50,081 bases of DNA from Candidatus Thiodiazotropha sp. (ex Epidulcina cf. delphinae) (GTDB taxonomy: Bacteria > Pseudomonadota > Gammaproteobacteria > Chromatiales > Chromatiaceae), in assembly GCA_025656505.1 (NCBI GenBank), contig JAHXHR010000007.1:1-50081 (forward strand), read 5' to 3'. Within the stretch, counting starts at the first letter, position 1, and every line of letters starts with the position of its first letter. A program made the position numbers and the translations under genes. Below are positions 34,560 to 43,088 of the stretch, piece by piece. The notes beneath the pieces are model-generated. The model saw only the letters and a list, made by a program, of their open reading frames with translations. It ran no database searches and was not told the DNA's origin.

Positions 34560-36359
34560 GTGTTGAGAAAATCTAAGATCGCTGCAGCCATGCTAATGGC
34601 TACCGCTACTGCCGGAGTCAATGCGGCCTACGTCAATACCGACGGAACAGGTCAAGTTGCGCTGCTGCCGTATTACAACGTAAACAACAGTTTCATCACC
34701 AACATCAACATCACCAACACCACCGGCCTCTATAAGGCGGTCAAGGTGCGTTTTCGTGAGTCGCGGATCTCTGCCGACGTGCTCGACTTTAATGTCTATA
34801 TGTCTCCCTTTGACGTGTGGAACGGCACCATCCGCCTTAACGGCACAGTGGCCAACATCATCACCGAGGATGAGACCTGCACCTTCCCGGGCAAGGCTGC
34901 GCTGCAGGCCGGTGTTGACTTCCGTAATATCTACACGGCGACCAACGATGCCGATCTGACCGAAGGTTATGTCGAGATCATCGAGATGGGCGTTATCGCC
35001 GATGGCGCAGGCCCCGCCGTTGACGGCGGCCTGACGGCTGAGATCGATTCCGATACCACCGCTGATGCTGATGGGGCCGTGCTTGCAGCGGATATCGCCG
35101 CTGGTGATCGCTCCATCATCGCCGGCCTCCTGCATGATGCAGCCGGTATGCCGGGCGACTGCTCCGTCGTGAGTGACGCATGGACCGCCGGTGCAGTGAA
35201 TGCCTTCGCCAACGGTTTCGAGCCGGGCGCCATGGCCGCGACCGGGGTGGCAAGCGATGCCGTACCTGCTCTTCCCTATCCCAACGCTACCAATGCCGGA
35301 CTGGTTGCGCCCACCGGCGGCCTCAACGCCTACGCGATCATGATTAACGTCGGCACCGGCGCGGCATTCGTCGAGCAGGGAACCCACATCAACGATTACA
35401 CAACCGTGCCTCAGCACTACCGCTCCAATGACCCTTCCAACTACCTGCTGCCGTCTTTGGCCTCCGGCGATGTACAGACCGCCAGCATGCTGGACGCAAC
35501 CGGCCTCGGGGTGAAGACCATCGCCGCCGCGCCTCTGGTCGAGTATGATACCGGCGCTCTCAACGACATCGCACCGAACCCGTCGATCCCCATGGGCTCC
35601 AACCCGTTCCCGATGGCAATCATCCTCAGCGCTGATGCAGTCTCCGCGCCTTACTTCGTGGAAGCCGGGATCAACGGCGAGACCGATATCGTGATGACCT
35701 TCCCAATGCGTAAGCACGGCATCTACAACAGTGGCACCTTGACCAACGACCTTGATGGCGTTGGCCCCTTGGTTGCTTGTGCCGGCACGTTGAACGATAT
35801 CGTCAGTGACGGCGCCGCCGTCCCCGTGCCGACCGTGGGTACGACCGGCAATGACTATCCTAACGATGGTGGCGGCGCATATTGTGCCAACGCCGGCTAT
35901 GCCGATAATGCCACTCCCGATGTGCAGGTCGGACTGAACTACTTCGACTACGAAGAGCGGACTGCTTCGGTTGTCGCGGGTAGTGATGACTTCTCTCCTG
36001 TGCCGATCGATGCGCCTACGGTCATCGCCCTGGAGCGCGAAGTCAATGTGATCTCGGTCAATCGCTCCACCCTGGATAACGTCTCCGTGCTCGGTACGCC
36101 TGCGGCCAACGTCTTCAACTGGACTCTTGATACTGGTTTCGAGGCTGGTTGGGTGACCATTACTAGCGCGGCCATATACGACTACAACACCAATGCCAGT
36201 ATTGCAGCGATGACTGAGGTTGTCGGTGGCTTGGACGGTGCCGGCGCCGGTGTCTGGACAGGCGTTCCGGTGATTGGTTTCTCCGCCATGGCGGGTGATG
36301 TCGGTCCCGCCCAGTTGGGTGAGACGGTTGACCTGATCCGTAGCGTTAACCGTAACTAA
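34560..36359 (+). CDS. Secreted 599-residue protein of unknown function
   Basis: The start is GTG 34560, with AGGAGA seven bases upstream; TTG 34563 is possible. A cleavable signal peptide (LRKSKIAAAMLMATATAGVNA) precedes AYVNTDGTGQVALLPYYNVN. The mature protein is Asp-, Ala- and Gly-rich and acidic, with few Cys and many beta-type repeats (NITNTTGLYKAVKVRFRESR, LDFNVYMSPFDVW). I recall similar proteins widely in gammaproteobacteria, but not a name or function. There is no PEP-CTERM or LPXTG tail; it ends IRSVNRN. It may be a surface or T2SS-exported protein. It has its own promoter and terminator, and a periplasmic parvulin gene follows. Confidence 0.72.
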   Translation: MLRKSKIAAAMLMATATAGVNAAYVNTDGTGQVALLPYYNVNNSFITNINITNTTGLYKAVKVRFRESRISADVLDFNVYMSPFDVWNGTIRLNGTVANIITEDETCTFPGKAALQAGVDFRNIYTATNDADLTEGYVEIIEMGVIADGAGPAVDGGLTAEIDSDTTADADGAVLAADIAAGDRSIIAGLLHDAAGMPGDCSVVSDAWTAGAVNAFANGFEPGAMAATGVASDAVPALPYPNATNAGLVAPTGGLNAYAIMINVGTGAAFVEQGTHINDYTTVPQHYRSNDPSNYLLPSLASGDVQTASMLDATGLGVKTIAAAPLVEYDTGALNDIAPNPSIPMGSNPFPMAIILSADAVSAPYFVEAGINGETDIVMTFPMRKHGIYNSGTLTNDLDGVGPLVACAGTLNDIVSDGAAVPVPTVGTTGNDYPNDGGGAYCANAGYADNATPDVQVGLNYFDYEERTASVVAGSDDFSPVPIDAPTVIALEREVNVISVNRSTLDNVSVLGTPAANVFNWTLDTGFEAGWVTITSAAIYDYNTNASIAAMTEVVGGLDGAGAGVWTGVPVIGFSAMAGDVGPAQLGETVDLIRSVNRN

Positions 36360-36385
36360 TCACAGCTCGCGCAAGCGAACCGTGG

Positions 36386-36416
36386 AAAAGGCAGGCCGGA
36401 AGGCCTGCCTTTTTTT
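36386..36416 (+). terminator. Rho-independent terminator after the secreted protein
   Basis: AAAAGGCAGGCC, loop GGAA, GGCCTGCC and then seven Ts lie 27 bases after the stop. The stem is GC-rich and perfect over eight to twelve pairs. The 36417-36540 region after it holds nothing I can name. Confidence 0.9.
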
Positions 36417-36545
36417 ATGTGCGCCCGGCAGGGCGGGGCACTGATGGGTAGGCCCTAAGGCAATCTTTTCTTGGCGTGCTTTGCGAGAGAAGCGATAGGG
36501 CGAGTGACAGTCAACGGATTGGTTGCGTATAATCCAATGCTTCAT

Positions 36546-36682
36546 CCTGAAAACCGTAGTTGGATGGGGCGCAATTCGCCCCGTGGCGTGTTCACCCGGC
36601 CGGTGAATAGGTAAATCGAAGTCAATGATTTGCCTATCAGTAGGTTAGTATCGGAATGGAGCGGTTAACTGCGGTTTTTAGG
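36546..36682 (+). mobile_element. Family A element, copy A5 (core-less, 137 bp)
   Basis: The ends CCTGAAAACCGTAGTTGG and the reverse complement of CCTAAAAACCGCAGTTAACC are flanked by perfect repeats TTCAT (36541-36545 and 36683-36687). The long arm lies on the right, as in A1. Where A1 has the core, A5 has only GGGGCGCAATTCGCCCC, a small palindrome. It lies about 40 bases upstream of the parvulin start. Confidence 0.85.
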
Positions 36683-36722
36683 TTCATTATGCCGTGGATG
36701 CATTTTTTGTATGAGGTGTTCG

Positions 36723-37628
36723 ATGAGACTTATTTGGGTCTGGGTTTGGGTATTGGCCTTTGTTGTAATCCCGTCATTGTATGCGGCGGACGATGTTTTG
36801 ATGTTCGGCGGTGATATCGAAGTCGAGCGTGTCGACATCGACGCCTTGTTGGCCGATGGTCCGGCCAAGGCGCAGAAGGATGTGCTCAATAACCAAAAGC
36901 AGATGTTGCAGCTTTTGCGTCAGGCCTACCTGATCCGGGCCATGGCGTCAGAGGCGCTTGAGCGGGGATTATCCGAAGATAAGATTTTTCAAGCCAGACT
37001 TCGCCGGCAAAGGGAACGCATGCTTTATCTTGAACGTCTGAAGCAGATCGATGATCAGCCTTTGCCGGATTTTGAGCAGGCGGCAAAAGAGCAATACCGG
37101 GGGAGCCCGGAGGCTTACACCATTCCGGAGCGGGTTGGCGCAAAACACATATTGATCGCGACGACCGACAGGCTGCCTCAGTACCATTCGAAAGAGGAGG
37201 CATTGGAAATCATCGAAAAGGTAAAAGCCGAGGCCGATAGCGGACGTTCCTTCGAAGACCTGGTCGCGGCCTATTCGGAAGATCCCGCTTCGAAGAAAAA
37301 TCAGGGTTCACTCGGTCTGTTCGGCCGGGGGGGCATGGTCAAGCCGGTTGAGGAAGCCGCTTTCGCCATGCGCAAGCCGGGCCAGATCAGCGACATTGTG
37401 GAAAGCCGGTTCGGTTACCATCTGGTCAAGCTGGTCGGCCGCTATGCCGCGCAAAAACTCCCCTTTGAGCAGGCAAAGGAGAACATTGTCGAGCAATTGA
37501 AAAAGAATTTTATTCAACAGCGACGCGAAGTCTATTTCGATGAATTGTTGAAAAAGAACAAGGCGAGCATCTATGAAGATCTACTTGAAGAGTATGTTTC
37601 AAAGCGTCTGCAGCAGATCGAGGAATAA
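36723..37628 (+). CDS. Parvulin-type periplasmic peptidyl-prolyl isomerase
   Basis: This 301-residue protein is read from ATG 36723 with a signal peptide (MRLIWVWVWVLAFVVIPSLY, cut near AADD). An N-terminal helical SurA/PrsA-like region is followed by a parvulin domain (about 140-245) with VGAKHILIATTDR, FEDLVAAYSEDPASKKNQGS and SLGLFGRGGMVKPVEEAAFA, then GYHLVKLVGR. The catalytic residues of the fold (His, Cys or Asp, Phe, Met) largely fit. The C-terminal tail is long and charged. It probably assists folding of exported proteins and may serve the secreted 599-residue protein encoded just upstream. An alternative start at 36711 adds four residues. Confidence 0.88.
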   Translation: MRLIWVWVWVLAFVVIPSLYAADDVLMFGGDIEVERVDIDALLADGPAKAQKDVLNNQKQMLQLLRQAYLIRAMASEALERGLSEDKIFQARLRRQRERMLYLERLKQIDDQPLPDFEQAAKEQYRGSPEAYTIPERVGAKHILIATTDRLPQYHSKEEALEIIEKVKAEADSGRSFEDLVAAYSEDPASKKNQGSLGLFGRGGMVKPVEEAAFAMRKPGQISDIVESRFGYHLVKLVGRYAAQKLPFEQAKENIVEQLKKNFIQQRREVYFDELLKKNKASIYEDLLEEYVSKRLQQIEE

Positions 37629-37764
37629 TCTGGTGGCTGGTACAGCGGGAAGTTCACGATTGTAAATCGATATGGCATTGATTGATGTAAATGATGCCCC
37701 CTCACTAGCCGTGATAGAAATACGATTCACTCTACAGGGTCAATAAGCCGGGAAGAATCTCCTT

Positions 37765-40700
37765 GTGGCGGAATACGATTTCAAACTCGATTTGCGCGTT
37801 GAGAATAACTCACACACCCAGTTAGTGCGGCGCATCCCGCCGGGGAGCCGGGTGCTTGAGCTGGGTTGCGCCACTGGCTATATGTCGGATTACTTGCGCC
37901 GTGAACGGGATTGCTACGTGGTTGGCGTGGAGATCGATCGGGCCATGGCCCGCAAAGCCGAATCGGTATGTGACCGGGTCATCGTCGGCGATGTACAAAA
38001 GGGACACTGGCGCAAGAGTCTCGGGGATGAGCGCTTCGATATCATTACCTGCGCCGATATCCTGGAGCATCTGCGTGATCCGGTCGGGCTGCTGAAAACA
38101 CTCCCAAAGCTGCTGAATCATGATGGCCGTCTATTGGCCTCTTTGCCCAACGGCGCCCATGCCGCTTTACGCCTCGAACTGCTTGAGGGACGTTTTAGCT
38201 ACGAAGATACCGGCCTGCTCGACCGGACTCACCTGCACCTGTTTACCTATCACTCACTGCGGGAGCTTTTTACACGCGGCGGATTCAGGGTAGAGGAACT
38301 CTCTTATACCTTCCATGATATGGCTGATTCCGAGGTCAAGAATCGTCTTCAACGTCTTGGTTTCGAGGTCAGTGAGCGTGGCCTGGCTCTGTTCCATACT
38401 CCAGAGGCAGCGGCATTTCAGTTTATTGTATCTGCCGCGCCGGATAGCGAGGTCTCTGCGGAAGATTTTCCCGCATTGACGGATAAGCCGATGGCGTCCT
38501 CCATGGAGGTCTACCGAAATCTGCTTGAGGCGTTGCATCAGGCGGGAACCACGGCGGCGACTCGCCTGGAGATGGTCGAGGAGAGGGATCGTCTGCTGCA
38601 AGAACAGCAGGAACACCTGACCACACTGCATAATATACGTGATCAATTGACCACCCATGGGGAAGCGCTGAACAAGGCCTTGCAGGAGACCCGAAATGGA
38701 TTGAATGAGACTCAGAACGCATTGGCTGAAGAATCCCGTGTGCGTGGTGAACTGGAAAAGCGGGTTTATGCCCTCGACACAAATCTGCAATCGATAAATC
38801 AAGAGCGAAATCGACTGACACGGGAGTTGCAGCGGCTGAAAGAGCATCTTGGGCATGTGCTGAACAGTCGTGGGTGGCGGGGTTATATGGCGTTAACCTT
38901 GCCACTGCGTGTTTGGCGCAATCTGGCCCCCCATTTAAAGCGCTTGCTCCATGAGCCGCGCCTTCTGCTCATTTGGGGCAGAGAAGCCGGGCGTCTCTGG
39001 AAAGCGGGTGGCATATCCGCCATCGGCAATCGGCTGGCAGCGAAATCCACGCCGACCTATAACTATTCGCTTTGGATCAGGGATGTGGAGCCGGTCGGGT
39101 TGCCCACCCGTGAGGTGATCGAGGCCCTCAATGAACGAAGTGACGCGCCGCTCATCTCTATTGTCATGCCTGTCTACAATGTGGATGAGCCCTGGTTGCG
39201 CGCCGCCATTGACTCCGTGATGGGGCAGACTTACCACCATTGGGAACTCTGTGTTGCCGATGATGCGTCAACGGAGCCGCATGTCAAACGGGTGCTGGAG
39301 GAGTATGTGCGCCGCTTTAAACGCATCAAAGTCGCATATCGAGAGAAGAACGGACATATCTCCGCTGCGACGAATTCCGCGCTTGCCCTGGCCGTCGGAG
39401 ATTATGCCGGATTCATGGATCATGACGACAGGTTGGCGCCCCATGCCCTCTTCTTCATCGCTCAGGAGATCGTGCTCAATCCTCAGGCCGAATTGATCTA
39501 TTCGGACGAAGACAAACTGAATGAAGAGGGTGTTCGCTGCGATCACTATTTCAAACCGGATTTTAGTCCCGACCTGATGCGTTCACACAACATGATCTGT
39601 CACTTCGGCGTTTATCGCCGGTCTTTGGTGGAAAAGGTCGGTGGTATCAGGGAAGGGTTTGAAGGGGCGCAAGACTATGATTTCGCCTTGCGCTGCCTGC
39701 GGGAAATCGATCCCCGCAAGCAAGTACGCCATATCCCTTGGGTGCTGTATCACTGGCGGGCGATTCCGGAGAGCACCGCATCGGGGGCGGAGGCCAAGTC
39801 CTATGCCTTGGATGCGGCCATACGTGCGGTGAAGGATGACTTGAATGTTCGCGGTGTTGAGGCCGATGTAACGGAATCCGACCTGATCGAAGGTATGATC
39901 AGGGTGTGCTACCGGTTACCGGAGAGATCGCCATTGGTTTCGATCATTATCCCGACCCGCAACGGTGAAAAACTATTGCGTCAATGTATCGACAGCATCC
40001 GTAACCGAACCGAATATGACGCTTATGAAATTATAGTGGTGGATAATCAGAGTGATGATCCGAACACGCAAGCATATCTCTCCCGCCTAGAGAATGAGGC
40101 GGGTGTCACGGTATTGCACTATGATCACCCGTTTAACTTTTCGGCAATCAACAACTTTGCGGTTGAACATGCCCGGGGTGAACTGTTCTGCTTCATGAAC
40201 GACGACATTGAAGTGATTAACCCTGATTGGCTGGGCGAAATGGTCAGCCACGGCATCCGGCCGGAGATTGGGGCCGTAGGGGCAAGGTTGTGGTATCCCG
40301 ACGACCACCTGCAGCATGGCGGCGTGGTGCTGGGGTTGGGCGGCGTGGCCGGTCACGCAATGAAATACAGTCCCAAGGGCGATAGAGGGTACATGGGGCG
40401 CTCGGTGCTGATCCAGAACTACACGGCTGTGACCGCGGCTTGTTTACTGGTGCGGCGGGATGTGTACGATGCCGTTTCCGGCTTCGACAGCGAACATCTG
40501 GCGGTGGCCTTCAATGACGTGGACTTTTGCATACGCATTTACCAGCAGGGCTATTATAATCTTTGGACCCCGTATGCGGAACTCTATCATCACGAGTCTG
40601 CTTCCCGAGGCGCTGAGGATACGCCTGAGAAACAGCATCGTTTCAGCCGCGAAGCGGCATACATGCTGGAGAAATGGGGTCCTCTGTTGGCGAGGGATCC

Positions 40701-40779
40701 CGCGTACAATCCTAACCTAACCCGATGCCATGAAGATTTCTCTCTCAATTGGAAGGGTGTTGTGGATGGAATTGACTGA
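37765..40779 (+). CDS. Three-domain protein: methyltransferase, GT2 and GT2 fusion
   Basis: This 1004-residue protein starts at GTG 37765. Residues about 25-190 are a SAM methyltransferase with VLELGCATGYMSDYLRRE and ITCADILEHLRDP. Residues about 240-370 form a coiled coil. Two family 2 glycosyltransferase domains follow: the first from about 464 with SIVMPVYNVDEPWL and FMDHDDRLAP, the second from about 725 with SIIIPTRNGEKLL, CFMNDDIEVINPDW and VAFNDVDFCIRIYQQG. No membrane segment is visible. The fusion suggests a cytoplasmic polymerase or chain-length and capping enzyme for the surface glycan, in the manner of WbdD-WbdA type systems; this is inference. The next ATG overlaps its TGA. Confidence 0.88.
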   Translation: MAEYDFKLDLRVENNSHTQLVRRIPPGSRVLELGCATGYMSDYLRRERDCYVVGVEIDRAMARKAESVCDRVIVGDVQKGHWRKSLGDERFDIITCADILEHLRDPVGLLKTLPKLLNHDGRLLASLPNGAHAALRLELLEGRFSYEDTGLLDRTHLHLFTYHSLRELFTRGGFRVEELSYTFHDMADSEVKNRLQRLGFEVSERGLALFHTPEAAAFQFIVSAAPDSEVSAEDFPALTDKPMASSMEVYRNLLEALHQAGTTAATRLEMVEERDRLLQEQQEHLTTLHNIRDQLTTHGEALNKALQETRNGLNETQNALAEESRVRGELEKRVYALDTNLQSINQERNRLTRELQRLKEHLGHVLNSRGWRGYMALTLPLRVWRNLAPHLKRLLHEPRLLLIWGREAGRLWKAGGISAIGNRLAAKSTPTYNYSLWIRDVEPVGLPTREVIEALNERSDAPLISIVMPVYNVDEPWLRAAIDSVMGQTYHHWELCVADDASTEPHVKRVLEEYVRRFKRIKVAYREKNGHISAATNSALALAVGDYAGFMDHDDRLAPHALFFIAQEIVLNPQAELIYSDEDKLNEEGVRCDHYFKPDFSPDLMRSHNMICHFGVYRRSLVEKVGGIREGFEGAQDYDFALRCLREIDPRKQVRHIPWVLYHWRAIPESTASGAEAKSYALDAAIRAVKDDLNVRGVEADVTESDLIEGMIRVCYRLPERSPLVSIIIPTRNGEKLLRQCIDSIRNRTEYDAYEIIVVDNQSDDPNTQAYLSRLENEAGVTVLHYDHPFNFSAINNFAVEHARGELFCFMNDDIEVINPDWLGEMVSHGIRPEIGAVGARLWYPDDHLQHGGVVLGLGGVAGHAMKYSPKGDRGYMGRSVLIQNYTAVTAACLLVRRDVYDAVSGFDSEHLAVAFNDVDFCIRIYQQGYYNLWTPYAELYHHESASRGAEDTPEKQHRFSREAAYMLEKWGPLLARDPAYNPNLTRCHEDFSLNWKGVVDGID

Positions 40780-41066
40780 TGTCGGATAAAACAGAGCAAC
40801 TGGCCGAATTTACTGCCTTGGTTGAACGCTTCGTTCAACTGGCCAATGAGATGAAAGGCGCCGGAAAGCCTTTACCGATGATCAATGCCGCCTTGATGTC
40901 GGCCTCGGCAACCTATGGCACTTATGTCGCGGCGGGCAATGATGGCTGCCTGAGGCCGAGCGGGGTCGACAAAGTGGTGGATGCGTATCGCAACCAAGTG
41001 ATCAAAATTCAGGAGCTAAAACGCCAAACCATCCACAGTGAAGGTAAAGACATACCCACCGAATAA
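40779..41066 (+). CDS. DUF3144-family small protein
   Basis: This 95-residue soluble protein has its ATG overlapping the stop of the fusion gene, which indicates translational coupling. It is all-helical in appearance (EFTALVERFVQLANEM, then VDKVVDAYRNQVIKIQELKR), with the middle INAALMSASATYGTYVAAG. This fits the DUF3144 family, which has no known activity. Its tight coupling to the glycosyltransferase fusion suggests a partner or regulator of that enzyme. The gene ends 48 bases before the next start. Confidence 0.6.
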   Translation: MSDKTEQLAEFTALVERFVQLANEMKGAGKPLPMINAALMSASATYGTYVAAGNDGCLRPSGVDKVVDAYRNQVIKIQELKRQTIHSEGKDIPTE

Positions 41067-41114
41067 GGGTATTGGATGTGCTTTTCTTGCCTGATCGAAA
41101 GTCCTGGTATTTCA

Positions 41115-41930
41115 ATGAAATTGGTTATCTCTATTGTCTACTATGATAGCGGTCTACCCACGCTGGAAGATACGCTGAAGAGTATTGTGGCGGCCCTTGA
41201 CCATGCCGTTGATAATACCAATGACCTCAGCGCCAAGGTCGTCGTCGTCGATAACGGCGGCATTCTCAACCGGGTGAAGGGGCTGGCGTCACAGGTCGTC
41301 GGCGCGAGCCGGCATGGCTGGATGGTGCTTGGGACCGGGGGCAATATCGGTTACGGCGCCGCGCATAATCTGGTGATCCTGAATGAACCGAGCGATTACC
41401 ACTTGGTGATCAATCCCGATGTGGAGGTGCTTGAAGATGCCTTCACCAAGGCGATCGACTATATGCAGCAGCACTCGGACGTCGGTTTGCTGTCGCCCTA
41501 TTCGGAAGACCCTGAAGGCTTTAAGCTCTATCTCTGTAAGCGCTATCCCGCCGTGTTGGACCTGTTCCTTCGCGGTTTCGCGCCACGGTTTGTCAAGCAT
41601 TTTTTTTCAGCACGGCTGCAGGAATACGAAATGCGCTGTGAACTGGAGCATCAGGCGCTCAGCAAGGAGGTCATGGCGAGCGGCTGTTTCATGTTCGTGC
41701 GGCATAGCGTTTTGGATACAGTGAGAGGCTTTTCACCCGATTTCTTTGTCTATTTCGAGGATTTCGATCTCTCCATCAGGATCGCCAAGCGCTCGATAAT
41801 CGCCTATGTGCCTGAAGTGCGTATCGTACATGGGGGGGGGAACGCCTCGAAAAAAGGGCTCAAACACATCATCATGTTCGCCAAGTCGGCCTTCGTGTTT
41901 TATCACAAACACGGTTGGCGCTGGGCTTGA
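41115..41930 (+). CDS. Family 2 glycosyltransferase (rhamnosyltransferase-like)
   Basis: This 271-residue protein is read from ATG 41115; an in-frame ATG at 41076 is possible but less suited. The GT-A fold starts MKLVISIVYYDSGLPTLEDT, with VVVVDNGG, GTGGNIGYGAAHNL and the DXD-like VINPDVEV. Further motifs GCFMFVRHSVLDTVRGFSPD and FFVYFEDFDLSIRIAKR match WbbL/RfbN-like rhamnosyltransferases. It would add a sugar from a nucleotide donor on the cytoplasmic side. It lies in the polysaccharide block. The remnant of a family C element starts at its stop codon. Confidence 0.85.
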   Translation: MKLVISIVYYDSGLPTLEDTLKSIVAALDHAVDNTNDLSAKVVVVDNGGILNRVKGLASQVVGASRHGWMVLGTGGNIGYGAAHNLVILNEPSDYHLVINPDVEVLEDAFTKAIDYMQQHSDVGLLSPYSEDPEGFKLYLCKRYPAVLDLFLRGFAPRFVKHFFSARLQEYEMRCELEHQALSKEVMASGCFMFVRHSVLDTVRGFSPDFFVYFEDFDLSIRIAKRSIIAYVPEVRIVHGGGNASKKGLKHIIMFAKSAFVFYHKHGWRWA

Positions 41931-41960
41931 AAATTCAAATCCTGGTGAGAAATGCGGGCT
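41930..41960 (+). repeat. Solo right end of a family C element (C3) carrying an RBS and start codon
   Basis: TCCTGGTGAGAAATGCGGG, followed by CTAG, matches the right end of C1 (TCCTGGTGAGAAATGCGGGC). Upstream bases AAATTCAAA also match. GGTGAG and ATG (41952) give a start signal for the GT4 gene. The left part of the element is missing. Confidence 0.7.
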
Positions 41961-43088
41961 AGCAATCGCCTTATCCTGTTTGTCGTGAATGACCCAGGTT
42001 TTTTTCTTTCCCATCGCTTGCCGCTGGCGATCGCCGCCAGGGAGCAGGGGTATGAGGTCTGTGTCGCTACACCGTCAGGCGATGGGGTGGAGCAGATCAG
42101 GGCGGAAGGACTCAGCTACCGCAGGGTCTCGCTGAGCCGGAGCGGCGCAAACCCCTTTGCCGAACTGCGGACCATCTGGGGCCTCTACAAACTCTATCGT
42201 GAGCTGCGGCCTTCGCTGGTCCATCACGTGACCATCAAGCCGGTGCTCTACGGCACTTTGGCGGCGCGTCTGGCGAAGGTGCCGGCGGTGGTCAACGCCA
42301 TCTCCGGCCTCGGCTTCGTGTTTCTGGCGCAAGGCTGGTTCAGCGCCATGGCGCGTTCAGCCGTATTGACCAGCTATCGCTGGTTGTTTTCACGCAGGCG
42401 GCTTTGGGTAATTGTGCAGAACAAGGATGATTACGGCTATCTGCTGGAGCAGGGGTGCCTGAGCCGGGAAAAGATTGAGCTGATACGGGGATCCGGGGTC
42501 GATACCGAACATTTCACCATGCGCCCGGAAACGGATGATGCGCCGTTGGTGGTGTTGCCTGCCCGCATGCTCTGGGACAAAGGGGTTGAGGAGTTTGTCG
42601 AAGCGGCCCGGCAGTTACGCCGGATGGGCGTCAAGGCGCGGTTTGCCCTGGTGGGAGGGATTGACCCGGACAACCCCGAATCGGTGCCGGCGGGTCGTTT
42701 GGCGGAGTGGGCGCGGCAGGGGATTGTGGAGTGGTGGGGCAATCGGCAGGATATGCCGGTCGTCTTCAGTCTTGCACACATTATCTGTTTGCCCTCCTAT
42801 CGTGAGGGGTTGCCGAAAGTGTTGTTGGAGGCGGCAGCGTGCGGCCGATCGATCGTCACCACCGATGTGCCGGGTTGCCGGGAAGTGGTGATCGAGGGGG
42901 AGAACGGCCTCCTGATACCCGCCAGACAGAGCAAGCCCTTGGCCGAGGCGTTACGACAACTGATCGACAACCCTGAAAAACGCCGCGCCATGGGGCGAAG
43001 GGCGAGGGCCATGGCCGAAGCGGAATTTTCCATTCATCAGGTGGTTGAGCGCCATCTGGACATCTACCGGCGAGCATTCGATTCGTGA
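41952..43088 (+). CDS. GT4-family glycosyltransferase
   Basis: This 378-residue GT-B enzyme has the donor site in the C-terminal half: VLPARMLWDKGVEEFVEAAR, then ALVGGIDPDNPESVP and YREGLPKVLLEAAACGRSIV, the E-x7-E motif. The N-terminal part has FVVNDPGFFLSHRLPLAIAA and VHHVTIKPVLYGTLAARLAK, which resembles PglA/WbpH-type transferases. The start ATG 41952 lies within the solo end of a family C element; an in-frame TGA precedes it by two codons, so the N-terminal MRAS comes from that element. The gene overlaps the next start by four bases. Confidence 0.88.
   Translation: MRASNRLILFVVNDPGFFLSHRLPLAIAAREQGYEVCVATPSGDGVEQIRAEGLSYRRVSLSRSGANPFAELRTIWGLYKLYRELRPSLVHHVTIKPVLYGTLAARLAKVPAVVNAISGLGFVFLAQGWFSAMARSAVLTSYRWLFSRRRLWVIVQNKDDYGYLLEQGCLSREKIELIRGSGVDTEHFTMRPETDDAPLVVLPARMLWDKGVEEFVEAARQLRRMGVKARFALVGGIDPDNPESVPAGRLAEWARQGIVEWWGNRQDMPVVFSLAHIICLPSYREGLPKVLLEAAACGRSIVTTDVPGCREVVIEGENGLLIPARQSKPLAEALRQLIDNPEKRRAMGRRARAMAEAEFSIHQVVERHLDIYRRAFDS

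Noticed and set aside
34593-35717. A 374-codon open frame opposite the secreted protein gene
   Set aside because: The plus-strand gene has a signal peptide, promoter, RBS and terminator; the reverse frame has none of these and reads as low-complexity Gly/His/Asp.
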